Source of the DNA: Actinomycetota bacterium
GTDB lineage: Bacteria > Actinomycetota > Actinomycetes > Actinomycetales > Microbacteriaceae
Length of the DNA: 10,450 nt
Assembly: GCA_009703845.1 (NCBI GenBank)
Contig: WLFI01000013.1
Coordinates: 1 to 10,450 of the forward strand
Direction: 5' to 3'
In this document: piece by piece, positions 1 through 6,730 of the stretch
Position numbering within the stretch: the first letter of the stretch is position 1
Layout: every line of letters begins with the position of its first letter
The notes under the pieces: generated by a model
Told to the model about the DNA's origin: nothing
Seen by the model: only the letters and a program-made list of their open reading frames with translations
Databases searched by the model: none
Program-made: the position numbers and the translations under genes

Positions 1-8
1 GAGTTACT

Positions 9-24
9 CATGCTTTTCAGTCTA
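9..24 (-). promoter_or_regulatory. Possible leaderless start of a further minus-strand gene at the window edge
   Basis: Read on the minus strand, a TAGACT hexamer (19-24) lies 7 nt before an ATG (9-11) whose frame runs off the window. The arrangement matches the deoC start at 783, where a -10-like hexamer sits 6 nt from the ATG with no Shine-Dalgarno. Only three full codons are visible, no good -35 is apparent, and TAGACT matches TATAAT at only four of six positions. This is a weak candidate resting on analogy with the neighbouring gene. Confidence 0.2.
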
Positions 25-81
25 GGCAACAACCTGAAAAATGGCTGAGAACACGAGCCCGACTCGATAACGCAAAAAGTG

Positions 82-783
82 CTAGCGAGCGTTCGCCAAA
101 AACTCCGAAAGCACTGCCTCGGTCGCCGAGCAACCCGAGCGAGTGACGCCCTTGTTCATGAAGTCGATGAGCTGGTCGAGTGTGCGCACGCCGCCAGAAG
201 ACTTGACCTTCATGCGGTCCCCCACGGTCGCCTTCATGAGGCGCACGTTTTCGATGGTGGCGCCTTCGCTCGCGAATCCGGTCGAGGTTTTCACATAATC
301 GGCGCGTGCCTTTTCAGAAAGCTCGCAAGCTTTCACAATCAACTCTGGGGTGAGCAGCGCGGTTTCAAAAATCACCTTGATGCTGGCGGTTTCGAGTTGA
401 CCCTTAGCCGCCAAAACAACCGCGCGGATGTCCTCCTCAACCAACTGGTAATCACCCGAGATCAACGCCGAAACGTTGAGCACCATGTCAAGTTCGGTAG
501 CGCCGTTTCGAATCGCTTCGACGGCTTCAAAAACCTTGGTGCCGGTAGTGGTCGTTCCATGCGGAAAACCGATCACGGTAGCCACCCCCACGTCGGTGTT
601 GGCCAGGAGGGACGCCGCTAGGGCGACATCCATGGGTCTAATGCAAACGGTGGCAACGTGATACTTAGCGGCCAATGAGCAGGCGGCGATGATGTCGTTC
701 TTGGTTGCGTCAGGCTTTAGAACCGAGTGGTCAATGGTCTTTGCGACTTGCTCAAAGGTGTAGCCGCGGTAGCTTGTGGTCAT
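82..783 (-). CDS. deoC: Deoxyribose-phosphate aldolase (DeoC)
   Basis: Cytosolic class I aldolase that cleaves 2-deoxy-D-ribose 5-phosphate to glyceraldehyde 3-phosphate and acetaldehyde, the last step of deoxynucleoside catabolism. The 233-residue product is of normal bacterial DeoC length. The Schiff-base lysine is K165 in DYVKTSTGF. The catalytic Asp is D99 in ELDMVLN and the second active-site Lys is K194 in VKSSGGVR. The reading frame stays open upstream to 1008, but that extension runs through the tRNA-Ala gene and the terminator, so it is not protein. The ATG at 781-783 starts the conserved N-terminus (TIDHSVLKPDAT). No Shine-Dalgarno precedes it, but a TATACT hexamer lies 6 nt upstream, which supports this start as a leaderless mRNA. 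The gene is separated from the rsfS/tRNA unit by an intrinsic terminator and appears monocistronic in what can be seen. Confidence 0.96.
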   Translation of the reverse strand: MTTSYRGYTFEQVAKTIDHSVLKPDATKNDIIAACSLAAKYHVATVCIRPMDVALAASLLANTDVGVATVIGFPHGTTTTGTKVFEAVEAIRNGATELDMVLNVSALISGDYQLVEEDIRAVVLAAKGQLETASIKVIFETALLTPELIVKACELSEKARADYVKTSTGFASEGATIENVRLMKATVGDRMKVKSSGGVRTLDQLIDFMNKGVTRSGCSATEAVLSEFLANAR

Positions 784-789
784 AAGAGC

Positions 790-795
790 AGTATA
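790..795 (-). promoter_or_regulatory. deoC -10 element, probable leaderless promoter
   Basis: The minus strand reads TATACT, then 6 nt, then the deoC ATG. TATACT matches TATAAT at five of six positions. Transcription starting about 7 nt after the hexamer would begin at or next to the A of the ATG, giving an mRNA without a 5' leader, consistent with the lack of any purine-rich ribosome-binding site. Leaderless genes are common in actinobacteria. No convincing -35 hexamer is seen 16-19 nt upstream. Confidence 0.6.
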
Positions 796-881
796 GGTTT
801 GATGCCACGCTTGCCAGAACCCGATCGCTTTGGGTGCATTTGGGGATCGGACGTCGGTGGCGCATTTGGTGCGCTTAAAGT

Positions 882-911
882 AAAAAGGAACCCCGTGAGG
901 AGTTCCTTTTT
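882..911 (-). terminator. Intrinsic terminator after tRNA-Ala
   Basis: The arms AAAAAGGAAC and GTTCCTTTTT pair perfectly over 10 bp around a 10-nt centre that can add two C-G pairs and a four-base loop. It begins 6 nt after the tRNA 3' end on the minus strand and ends in a run of five T. The A/T flanks are symmetrical, so it could also work on the plus strand. It would end transcription from rsfS/tRNA-Ala and isolate the deoC promoter. Confidence 0.8.
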
Positions 912-917
912 CTTTTG

Positions 918-990
918 TGGACCTGAGGGGATTTGAACCCCTGACCCCCTGCATGCCATGCAGGTGCGCTACCAGCTGCGCCACAGGCCC
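918..990 (-). tRNA. tRNA-Ala (anticodon GGC)
   Basis: The 73-nt minus-strand sequence folds as a complete cloverleaf. The acceptor stem is GGGCCTG with CAGGTCC (one G-U pair), the D stem GCGC/GCGC, and the anticodon stem CCTGC/GCAGG around loop ATGGCAT. The T stem is AGGGG/CCCCT around TTCAAAT, and the discriminator base is A. The anticodon GGC reads the alanine codon GCC. The 3' CCA is not encoded (the next bases are CAA), so it must be added by a CCA-adding enzyme. The gene lies 31 nt downstream of rsfS and is followed at once by an intrinsic terminator. It may be processed from the end of the rsfS transcript, or it may have a promoter I do not recognise. Confidence 0.96.
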
Positions 991-991
991 G

Positions 992-1010
992 AGTTGCCAG
1001 GATGACAACT
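992..1010 (-). other. Short hairpin between rsfS and tRNA-Ala
   Basis: On the minus strand AGTTGTC and GGCAACT pair over 7 bp (one G-U) around loop ATCCT, ending one base before the tRNA 5' end. No T-run follows, so it is not an intrinsic terminator. It could help present the tRNA 5' end for processing if rsfS and the tRNA share a transcript; that role is inference. Confidence 0.3.
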
Positions 1011-1021
1011 TGTCTAGATTA

Positions 1022-1396
1022 CTACAGTTTTGCGGCCGGTGCAGCGTCTAACTTTACGATAGGGCTATCATTCCAGAGACGTTCCAAAGAATAGAAAACG
1101 CGGTCTTCTTCGTGCATCACGTGAACAATCACGTCGCCGAAGTCAAGCAGAATCCACCTCGCTAGAGTCTTACCTTCTCGCCTAAGTGTCTTGAAACCCG
1201 CCTCGAGCATTTTCTCTTCAACCGAGTCTGAGATTGCGGCGACCTGACGTTCGCTGCGACCACTGACCAGAAGAAAAACATCGGTGAGGGCTAGGTTATT
1301 GCTGACGTCGAGAGCCACCACATTTTCAGCGAGCTTATCGAGGGCGGCATTTGCGGCGATTTGAGTGGCGGCCACGGCCTGTTTGGTTGCAGTCAT
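1022..1396 (-). CDS. rsfS: Ribosomal silencing factor RsfS (Iojap/YbeB family)
   Basis: Binds protein L14 on the large ribosomal subunit and blocks joining with the 30S subunit, lowering translation under nutrient limitation. The 124-residue product covers the whole family domain. The most diagnostic stretch, WILLDFGDVIVHVMHEEDR at about residues 81-99, is followed by FYSLERLW. The ALTDVFLLVSGRS segment at about 36-48 is also typical. A short Ala/Lys-rich C-terminal tail follows. The ATG lies 5 nt after the stop of the upstream hypothetical gene with no obvious Shine-Dalgarno, so translation is probably coupled to that gene. Its place downstream of nadD is the usual bacterial pairing. The tRNA-Ala gene and a terminator follow, making rsfS the last protein gene of the obgE-to-rsfS series. 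Confidence 0.95.
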   Translation of the reverse strand: MTATKQAVAATQIAANAALDKLAENVVALDVSNNLALTDVFLLVSGRSERQVAAISDSVEEKMLEAGFKTLRREGKTLARWILLDFGDVIVHVMHEEDRVFYSLERLWNDSPIVKLDAAPAAKL

Positions 1397-1401
1397 TACA
1401 T

Positions 1402-2250
1402 CTATCGTAAGATGCCGAACATGTAGGCAAGTGCCAAAAGCGACGAGATGGTGATAATCGAGACCGCGAGGGTGGTTGCCAGAACTACGTGTTCCATTGA
1501 CTTTCGCAACTTGCCCGGCAATACGCCGATCTTTGCTTTAGAGTTCATGACCCCAGAAGACCTGATCGGTGCAACCGAAGAAACGTACTCGGTTGCAGAA
1601 TCAATGGCATCGGCCGAGTCGGCATCTGGAGAATCCGGGATGATCTCAATCTCACCGGTAGCCGGAGGCGTAATGATGTCAATCGCGCCAGTGGTTAGAA
1701 TCTCGCCGGTTTCGGTCACAATCGAGCCAGCCAGAAGAGCATCTGGAACCTGAGTGATCACAATCGAGTTGGTTTGCGGTTCAAGAACTAGTGAGCCGGA
1801 AATCTGGAAGGGTGAGAGTTCGGCGACGGGCTCAGGCTCGATGACAGGCTCAGGCTCGAGCTCAGTAGCCTGCTCAACCTCTACCTCCAGCTCAACGACT
1901 GCCTCAGGCAATTCCTCGGCGAGCTGTTCTGGTTCGGCTTGGGTATGGGCCTCAGGCGAAGCATCCGCGTCTATAACCGGCGGCGAAGCGACGGGAACTA
2001 GAGGAAAGAACTTTGGAGCCGGCGCTGCCGACACACTCAGATTTGCCTCTGCAACCTCCGAAATTGCTGCTTCAGGTTGCTCAGTCTCGACAATCTCAGG
2101 GGGTGCGACGATTTCAGGGGCCTCGACAATCACAAGCGCTTCGATCGCGACGGCTGCGGCCGGGGCGACCGGCGCGTCTGCAGGCTTATGCGCAACCGGA
2201 TAGGCGGCTTTTTGCGAGTATGAGGGGTACTGCACGACTTCGTCAGCCAT
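1402..2250 (-). CDS. Glu/Pro-rich protein with C-terminal membrane anchor, function unknown
   Basis: I do not recognise a known family. The 282-residue product starting at the ATG 2248-2250 has three parts. Residues ~1-145 are low-complexity, rich in Ala, Pro, Glu and Val, with runs such as [13 protein letters not shown], and are probably disordered. Residues ~150-205 are less biased and contain [14 protein letters not shown] followed by a second TGEIEI. Residues ~246-254 are basic (GKLRKSMEH), leading into one hydrophobic segment (~255-281) that ends one residue before the C-terminus. By the positive-inside rule the bulk would be cytoplasmic, giving a tail-anchored protein. An in-frame ATG at 2263-2265 would add five residues but lacks a ribosome-binding site. 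The chosen ATG overlaps the nadD stop by 8 nt and has a weak GGGTG upstream. Its position between nadD and rsfS implies co-expression, but its role is unknown. Confidence 0.8.
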   Translation of the reverse strand: MADEVVQYPSYSQKAAYPVAHKPADAPVAPAAAVAIEALVIVEAPEIVAPPEIVETEQPEAAISEVAEANLSVSAAPAPKFFPLVPVASPPVIDADASPEAHTQAEPEQLAEELPEAVVELEVEVEQATELEPEPVIEPEPVAELSPFQISGSLVLEPQTNSIVITQVPDALLAGSIVTETGEILTTGAIDIITPPATGEIEIIPDSPDADSADAIDSATEYVSSVAPIRSSGVMNSKAKIGVLPGKLRKSMEHVVLATTLAVSIITISSLLALAYMFGILR

Positions 2251-2839
2251 GGTTTTCACCCACATAAAGCTGGTGCTTCGCGATGTATTGAACTACACCG
2301 TCTGGCACTAGATACCAAACCGGCTTGGCGGCACTAACACGTTGCCGAATGTCGGTACTTGAGATGGCCAATGCTGGAATCTCAAGAACCGAAATAGCAC
2401 CCTCTGGATGCTCGGGCAAAGTCATTTGGTGACCGGGGCGGCTAACCGCAACGAAGTGGGCGAGTCCCCAGATTTGATCAACATCGCGCCAAGAGAGAAT
2501 CTGTGCGATGGCGTCGGCACCGGTGATGAAGTAGAGATCTGCATCTGGGTGAAGCTGTCGAAGTTCGCGCAAAGTGTCGATCGTGTAGGTTGGTCCGGCT
2601 CGGTCGATGTCGACTCGGCTCACCTTGAATCGCGGGTTTGAAGCGGTTGCGACAACCGTCATCAAATAGCGGTCTTCAGATTTGGTTACCTTGCGAGATT
2701 TTTGCCACGGCTCACCGGTTGGCACAAAGATAACTTCAGAAAGATTGAATGCCGCCGCAGCCTCGGATGCTGCTACGAGGTGCCCATTGTGAATCGGGTC
2801 GAAAGTTCCACCCATCACTCCCAAACGCACCTTGGTCAT
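2243..2839 (-). CDS. nadD: Nicotinate-nucleotide adenylyltransferase (NadD)
   Basis: Transfers AMP from ATP to nicotinate mononucleotide to form deamido-NAD, a late step shared by de novo and salvage NAD synthesis in the cytosol. The 198-residue product has the nucleotidyltransferase signature [11 protein letters not shown] at residues 10-20. The C-terminal nucleotide-binding motif ISSTDIR lies at 159-165, and VPTGEPWQK at 39-47 is a typical substrate loop. Length matches the family. The ATG is preceded by GGAG about 8 nt upstream. It begins 20 nt after the small membrane protein gene and its stop overlaps the next gene by 8 nt, so it is embedded in the operon-like series. Confidence 0.95.
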   Translation of the reverse strand: MTKVRLGVMGGTFDPIHNGHLVAASEAAAAFNLSEVIFVPTGEPWQKSRKVTKSEDRYLMTVVATASNPRFKVSRVDIDRAGPTYTIDTLRELRQLHPDADLYFITGADAIAQILSWRDVDQIWGLAHFVAVSRPGHQMTLPEHPEGAISVLEIPALAISSTDIRQRVSAAKPVWYLVPDGVVQYIAKHQLYVGENHG

Positions 2840-2859
2840 GAACGCTCCGCGAATGCGGT

Positions 2860-3042
2860 TTAGTGGTGTCCCTTGGAGTCTTTGCTCTTGTGGTCGTGAC
2901 GGTTCGCCACGTCACGGTATGACCAGGTCACCCATGCCAAAAGTAGAAAGACACCCATCGCCACCAAGAAATATGGCATTGTGTCGAGCAGCGTTACAGC
3001 GTGCTCGCCGTGCTCTTCGGTCGCGTTAGCCAAGAAAGACAT
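2860..3042 (-). CDS. Small single-pass membrane protein with His/Lys-rich tail, function unknown
   Basis: A 60-residue protein. A short N-terminal region containing two histidines (EEHGEH) leads into a hydrophobic segment at about residues 23-41 ([19 protein letters not shown]). After that come SYRDVANR and a tail of mixed His, Lys, Asp and Ser ending in GHH. The basic tail favours an N-out, C-in orientation. A strong Shine-Dalgarno, AAGGAG, lies 6 nt before the ATG, and the gene fits between proA (29 nt) and nadD (20 nt), so it is very likely translated. Small membrane proteins with a [14 protein letters not shown] stretch occur at this place in related actinobacteria as far as I recall, but no function is known to me. 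The five histidines could bind a metal; that is speculation. Confidence 0.8.
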   Translation of the reverse strand: MSFLANATEEHGEHAVTLLDTMPYFLVAMGVFLLLAWVTWSYRDVANRHDHKSKDSKGHH

Positions 3043-3071
3043 TGTTCTCCTTACAACTGTTCAAGAATAGC

Positions 3072-4316
3072 CTAGACACGAGTCTGGCCAGAGCCACGAA
3101 CCAGCCATTTGGTGCTGGTTAGCTCGGCAAGGCCCATCGGTCCGCGGGCGTGTAGCTTCTGGGTCGAGATGCCGACCTCGGCCCCAAAGCCAAACTCCCC
3201 GCCGTCGGTGAAGCGGGTTGCTGCGTTGACCATGACCACTGCTGAATCAACCTCGGCCAAAAAGCGTTCGGCGTTGGCAACATCTTCGGTAATGATCGAT
3301 TCGGTGTGGTGGGTTGAATACTTGGCGATGTGGCCCAGCGCTTCATCGAGATCGCTAACCACCCGAACGGCTAGGTCGAGTGAGTAATACTCGGCCGACC
3401 AATCTGCCTCTGTTGCGGCAACTGCGTCGGGCCAAGCAGCGCAGACACGATCATCACCGTGGATGGTCACGCCCGAGGCGCTCAGCTTGTCGAAAATGGC
3501 TGTGGCAACGCGATCGAAAGCTGCTTCATGAAGCAAAAGCGTTTCGAGGGCATTGCAGACAGAAGGTCGCTGAACCTTTGAGTTATGAACAATCTCAACT
3601 GACCAGTCGAGACGTGCCGATTCATCAATGAAAATGTGAACGACGCCATCACCGGTTTCGATTACTGGAACTTTTGACTCTTCGACGACAGCCTTGATTA
3701 AGCTGGCGCTGCCTCGAGGAATCAGAACGTCAACCAAGCCACGCGCCTGCATCATCTCGACCGCGCCAGCCCTGCCAAAGTCGTCTACGGTTTGCATGCC
3801 GTCGGCAGGCAAGCCAACCGAGGCGATGGCCTGCTGAAGAATCTTCACCAACAAAAGATTGGTGTTCTCGGCAGCCGAGCCACCTCGAAGCACGCTTGCG
3901 TTTCCAGCCTTGAGGGCGAGGGCTGCAATGTCGATGGTGACGTTCGGTCTGGCTTCGTAAATGGCGCCAACAACACCGAACGGCACAGCAACCTGAGTGA
4001 GCTTTAGGCCGTTAGGTAGCGTCATACCCTTCGCAACGTTTCCGATTGGGTCTGGCAGAGTCGCGATGGAACGAACAGCCTGGGCAAGAGCGCTGATGCG
4101 TTGCGCGTTGAGGGTCAGGCGGTCTTGCAAGCCTGCTGAGAGGCCACTGGCAACTCCAGCCTCAATGTCTCGAGCATTCGCTTCAATGATCGCTGCGGTG
4201 TTTGTCTCGAGTGCGACAGCGATTGCTTCAAGGGCTGCGTTCTTCTGCAGAGTATTGGCCTGGGCCAGAGACCCAGATGCTTTTTTAGCTAGACGAATTT
4301 TGTCTAAAGCGCTCAT
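3072..4316 (-). CDS. proA: Glutamate-5-semialdehyde dehydrogenase (gamma-glutamyl phosphate reductase, ProA)
   Basis: Second enzyme of proline synthesis: it reduces gamma-glutamyl phosphate with NADPH to glutamate 5-semialdehyde, which cyclises to pyrroline-5-carboxylate. The 414-residue product is of full family length within the aldehyde dehydrogenase fold. Signatures include GVVGAIYEARPNVTID at 114-129, LIPRGSASLI at 198-207 and the catalytic cysteine C254 in QRPSVCNALETLL. The C-terminal GFGAEVGISTQKLHARGPMG is also characteristic. The proB stop TAA is followed directly by the proA ATG with no spacer, and GGGGAG just upstream within proB acts as ribosome-binding site. The two genes should be translationally coupled, matching the known ProB-ProA partnership in which the labile acyl phosphate is passed on. 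Confidence 0.97.
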   Translation of the reverse strand: MSALDKIRLAKKASGSLAQANTLQKNAALEAIAVALETNTAAIIEANARDIEAGVASGLSAGLQDRLTLNAQRISALAQAVRSIATLPDPIGNVAKGMTLPNGLKLTQVAVPFGVVGAIYEARPNVTIDIAALALKAGNASVLRGGSAAENTNLLLVKILQQAIASVGLPADGMQTVDDFGRAGAVEMMQARGLVDVLIPRGSASLIKAVVEESKVPVIETGDGVVHIFIDESARLDWSVEIVHNSKVQRPSVCNALETLLLHEAAFDRVATAIFDKLSASGVTIHGDDRVCAAWPDAVAATEADWSAEYYSLDLAVRVVSDLDEALGHIAKYSTHHTESIITEDVANAERFLAEVDSAVVMVNAATRFTDGGEFGFGAEVGISTQKLHARGPMGLAELTSTKWLVRGSGQTRV

Positions 4317-5105
4317 TTACTCCCCTGCCCTAACCGGTTCAAACCAAGTGCCAACGTCTTGCCCTTCGAGGGCGACCGATACATTAGCCGTGCTGGTAAG
4401 CAGCACAGGAATACCTGAGGCGTTGGCAAGTTTGGCCGCCGAAACCTTGGTCTCTGCTCCACCTGTTCCAACGGTAGAACTACTACCGCCGATCTTCACG
4501 TTTTCAAGCTGGTCATCGGCCGCGACGGTCACGACGCGGGTTGCGCCGGGTTCGGTTGGCGGCGCGGTGTAGAGAGCATCCACGTCACTTAGCAAAACTA
4601 GGATGTCGGCTTGCAACAGCTCTGCGACCAATGCGGCCAAGCGGTCATTGTCGCCAAATCGAATCTCAGCGGTGGCAACGGTGTCGTTTTCATTAACGAT
4701 CGGAAGCACGCCTAGTTCAAGCAGGCGGTTCATGGCGTTTTTTGCGTTGGTTCGGGTGAGGTTTCCCTCTAGGTCATCAGCAGTCAAAAGAACCTGGCCG
4801 GCGATTATGCCGAACTGCTCGAGAACCTGCTGGTAACGGGTGATGAGGCGGCTCTGCCCAACCGCGGCAAGGGCTTGAGAAGTTGGCAAGTCGGCTGGCT
4901 TGTTATCGATGTGAAGTAGCGGCATGCCTGTGGCAATGGCTCCGGATGAGACCAGAACAACCTGGGTGCCGCGACCGTGAACCTTAGCTAGAGTGGCCAC
5001 CAATGCGCCAAGTTGACCGGCGTTTTCACCGCTGATTGAAGACGAGCCGACCTTGACCACAATTCTTTTTGCGGTCAATATCTCGCTTCGGTCATGCACA
5101 GCCAC
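4317..5105 (-). CDS. proB: Glutamate 5-kinase (ProB), kinase domain only
   Basis: Phosphorylates the gamma-carboxyl of glutamate with ATP, the first and usually proline-inhibited step of proline synthesis. The 262-residue product covers the amino acid kinase domain. VVKVGSSSI at 16-24 forms the phosphate-binding start, LVSSGAIATG lies at 51-60, and NENDTVAT at 138-145 binds glutamate. FGDNDRLAALVA (150-161), LLSDVDALYT (171-180) and GTGGAETKVSAAKLA (213-227) complete the active site. The C-terminal PUA domain of the ~370-residue E. coli-type enzyme is absent: proA begins at once. The start is a GTG, 2 nt after the obgE stop; a second in-frame GTG two codons on is an alternative. A GAGAG stretch about 9 nt upstream may bind the ribosome. 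Confidence 0.95.
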   Translation of the reverse strand: MAVHDRSEILTAKRIVVKVGSSSISGENAGQLGALVATLAKVHGRGTQVVLVSSGAIATGMPLLHIDNKPADLPTSQALAAVGQSRLITRYQQVLEQFGIIAGQVLLTADDLEGNLTRTNAKNAMNRLLELGVLPIVNENDTVATAEIRFGDNDRLAALVAELLQADILVLLSDVDALYTAPPTEPGATRVVTVAADDQLENVKIGGSSSTVGTGGAETKVSAAKLANASGIPVLLTSTANVSVALEGQDVGTWFEPVRAGE

Positions 5106-5107
5106 GG

Positions 5108-6652
5108 TTAGCTCTCTTTGTCGTCTTCGCGAACTTCGTCATTGTCAAGGTTATCGGCAGCATTCCAAATGCCCGACTTACCCTCTCGTTCGAGCTCGGC
5201 ACGCGCCGCGGCTTTCGCATCCATACGGGCTTTGTATTCCTCGCGTCGCTGGGTAGTAGTTCGGCGTTCTCTGAGGTCGAAGCGTGCGTCGGTACCGCGA
5301 GGACCAGCAATAAGTTCTGCGGCGCTCGAAATTGTTGGCTCCCAGTCGAAGAGAACACCGGCACCTGGGCCGATTACTACGGTCGAGCCGGCAACAGCGC
5401 CAGCCTTGAAAAGTTCATCTTCGATACCTAGTTTGGCAAGGCGGTCGGCAAGGTAGCCAACTGCCTCTTCGTTCGAGAATTGAGTTTGAGCAACCCAACG
5501 TTCAGGCTTGGCACCGATGATTCTAAAGACCTCTTCGTCACCCCACATTTCGCGGTGAATCGTGTATTTGCCTTCGTCACGCTTTTGCTGCATGAGTGTG
5601 ATTCGCTGCTTGATCGGCTCGGCGGCTTTAACTTCACGGGCGTTCTCGACCAAGCCGGCTAGGGCGAAGTTGAGTTCGCGCAAACCAACTCGTGAAGCAG
5701 CCGACACCTCAAATACCTTGTAACCGCGTGCCTCAAGCTCTGGCCTTACAAATGAAGCCATCTCTTGACCATCGGGAAGGTCGCACTTATTCAAGGCGAT
5801 CAGCTGTGGTCGCTCAAGAAGTGGAACCTGACCCTCAGGCACCTCATAGGCCTTGAGCTCGTTCAAGATAATGTCGAGGTCGCTGATCGGGTTTCGATCG
5901 GTCTCTAGGGTTGCGCAATCGAGCACGTGCAAAAGCGCAGCACAACGCTCAACGTGACGCAAGAACTCGAGGCCAAGACCTTTACCCTTTGACGCGCCTT
6001 CGATAAGTCCTGGTACATCAGCGATCGTGTAAGTGGTGTCGCCACCTTGAACAACGCCAAGGTTGGGGTGAAGTGTGGTGAACGGGTAATCGGCAATCTT
6101 TGGGCGCGCAGCCGACATCGCTGCAATTAGGCTCGATTTACCTGCACTCGGGTAACCCACTAGTGCTACGTCTGCCACCGTTTTTAGTTCGAGGATGATG
6201 TCTCCGCGCCATCCCGGAACGCCGAGTAGAGCAAAACCAGGAGCTTTGCGCTTGGTCGAGGCAAGCGCTGCGTTACCTAAGCCGCCCTGACCGCCTTCAC
6301 CGATGACTAGCTCTAGGCCGGGCTCATCGAGATCGGCAATGAACTTGCCTCGGGCGTCTTTAACAACTGTTCCAACCGGCACCGAAAGCACTAGGTCTTC
6401 GCCGTGGTGACCGTTTCTGTAGTCACCTGCACCGTCGCCACCATCGCCAGCGGCACGGTGAGGGTGGTAGTGAAAATCGAGCAGAGTGGTTACTGAAGAG
6501 TCGGCAACGAGACTGATTGAGCCACCTTTGCCGCCATCTGCGCCATCTGGACCACCGAGTGGCTTGAATTTTTCGCGGTGTACAGAGACACAGCCGTCTC
6601 CGCCGTCGCCTGCGCGAACGTGAAGTGTCACTTGATCAACAAATGTGACCAT
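5108..6652 (-). CDS. obgE: GTPase ObgE/CgtA
   Basis: Essential GTPase that binds the 50S subunit, aids its late assembly and links growth to GTP/ppGpp levels. The 514 residues show the full Obg layout. The glycine-rich Obg fold (about 1-158) has repeated GDGGDG-type turns. The G domain carries G1 [10 protein letters not shown] (166-175), FTT (191-193), G3 DVPG (212-215), G4 NKCD (288-291) and G5 SAAS (317-320). An OCT domain of actinobacterial/Firmicute type follows at ~345-437, containing [17 protein letters not shown]. The last ~75 residues are charged, Arg/Glu/Ala-rich and probably helical, ending in an acidic tail. The ATG has a strong GGAGG 6 nt upstream. It is separated from rpmA by 78 nt containing a hairpin, and its stop is 2 nt from the proB start. 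Confidence 0.97.
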   Translation of the reverse strand: MVTFVDQVTLHVRAGDGGDGCVSVHREKFKPLGGPDGADGGKGGSISLVADSSVTTLLDFHYHPHRAAGDGGDGAGDYRNGHHGEDLVLSVPVGTVVKDARGKFIADLDEPGLELVIGEGGQGGLGNAALASTKRKAPGFALLGVPGWRGDIILELKTVADVALVGYPSAGKSSLIAAMSAARPKIADYPFTTLHPNLGVVQGGDTTYTIADVPGLIEGASKGKGLGLEFLRHVERCAALLHVLDCATLETDRNPISDLDIILNELKAYEVPEGQVPLLERPQLIALNKCDLPDGQEMASFVRPELEARGYKVFEVSAASRVGLRELNFALAGLVENAREVKAAEPIKQRITLMQQKRDEGKYTIHREMWGDEEVFRIIGAKPERWVAQTQFSNEEAVGYLADRLAKLGIEDELFKAGAVAGSTVVIGPGAGVLFDWEPTISSAAELIAGPRGTDARFDLRERRTTTQRREEYKARMDAKAAARAELEREGKSGIWNAADNLDNDEVREDDKES

Positions 6653-6685
6653 GACGACCTCCGATTTAGTAGTGATGAAACAACA

Positions 6686-6711
6686 GAAGGCGAGCCGCTA
6701 GGCTCGCCTTC
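6686..6711 (-). other. Perfect GC-rich hairpin between rpmA and obgE (attenuator or processing site)
   Basis: GAAGGCGAGCC and GGCTCGCCTTC form a perfect 11-bp stem with a four-base loop. On the minus strand it follows the rpmA stop by 19 nt and is followed by TGTTGTTTC, an interrupted T-rich stretch. That would make a weak or partial intrinsic terminator rather than a strong one. It could lower obgE expression relative to the abundant ribosomal proteins, or mark a cleavage or 3'-end stabilising site. The stem is direct observation; the role is inference. Confidence 0.6.
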
Positions 6712-6730
6712 CGCAAAAACTTTTGACGCT

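Noticed and set aside
54-66. CGAG-N5-CTCG hairpin after the deoC stop as a terminator
   Set aside because: The stem is only 4 bp and no T-run follows on the minus strand, so a terminator cannot be supported.
1754-2203. Plus-strand open frame of 149 codons, rich in Ser, Gly, Ala and Thr
   Set aside because: It is the mirror of the Glu/Pro/Ala-rich minus-strand gene. The composition is just what the complement of GAG/CCT/GCC-rich codons gives, and it has no ribosome-binding site or operon context.
2263-2265. Upstream ATG for the Glu/Pro-rich protein (five residues longer)
   Set aside because: No ribosome-binding site, and a larger overlap with nadD; the ATG at 2248-2250 with an 8-nt overlap fits better, though the longer form cannot be excluded.
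3072-3088. Small hairpin (AGAC/GTCT) at the proA stop codon
   Set aside because: The stem is short with a bulge, there is no T-tract, and the next gene with a strong ribosome-binding site follows 29 nt later. Most likely chance.
5118-5456. Plus-strand open frames of about 110-120 codons opposite the 3' end of obgE
   Set aside because: They are antisense to the conserved OCT domain and charged tail of ObgE. Ser/Arg-rich translations are typical of shadow frames, and no initiation signals are seen.
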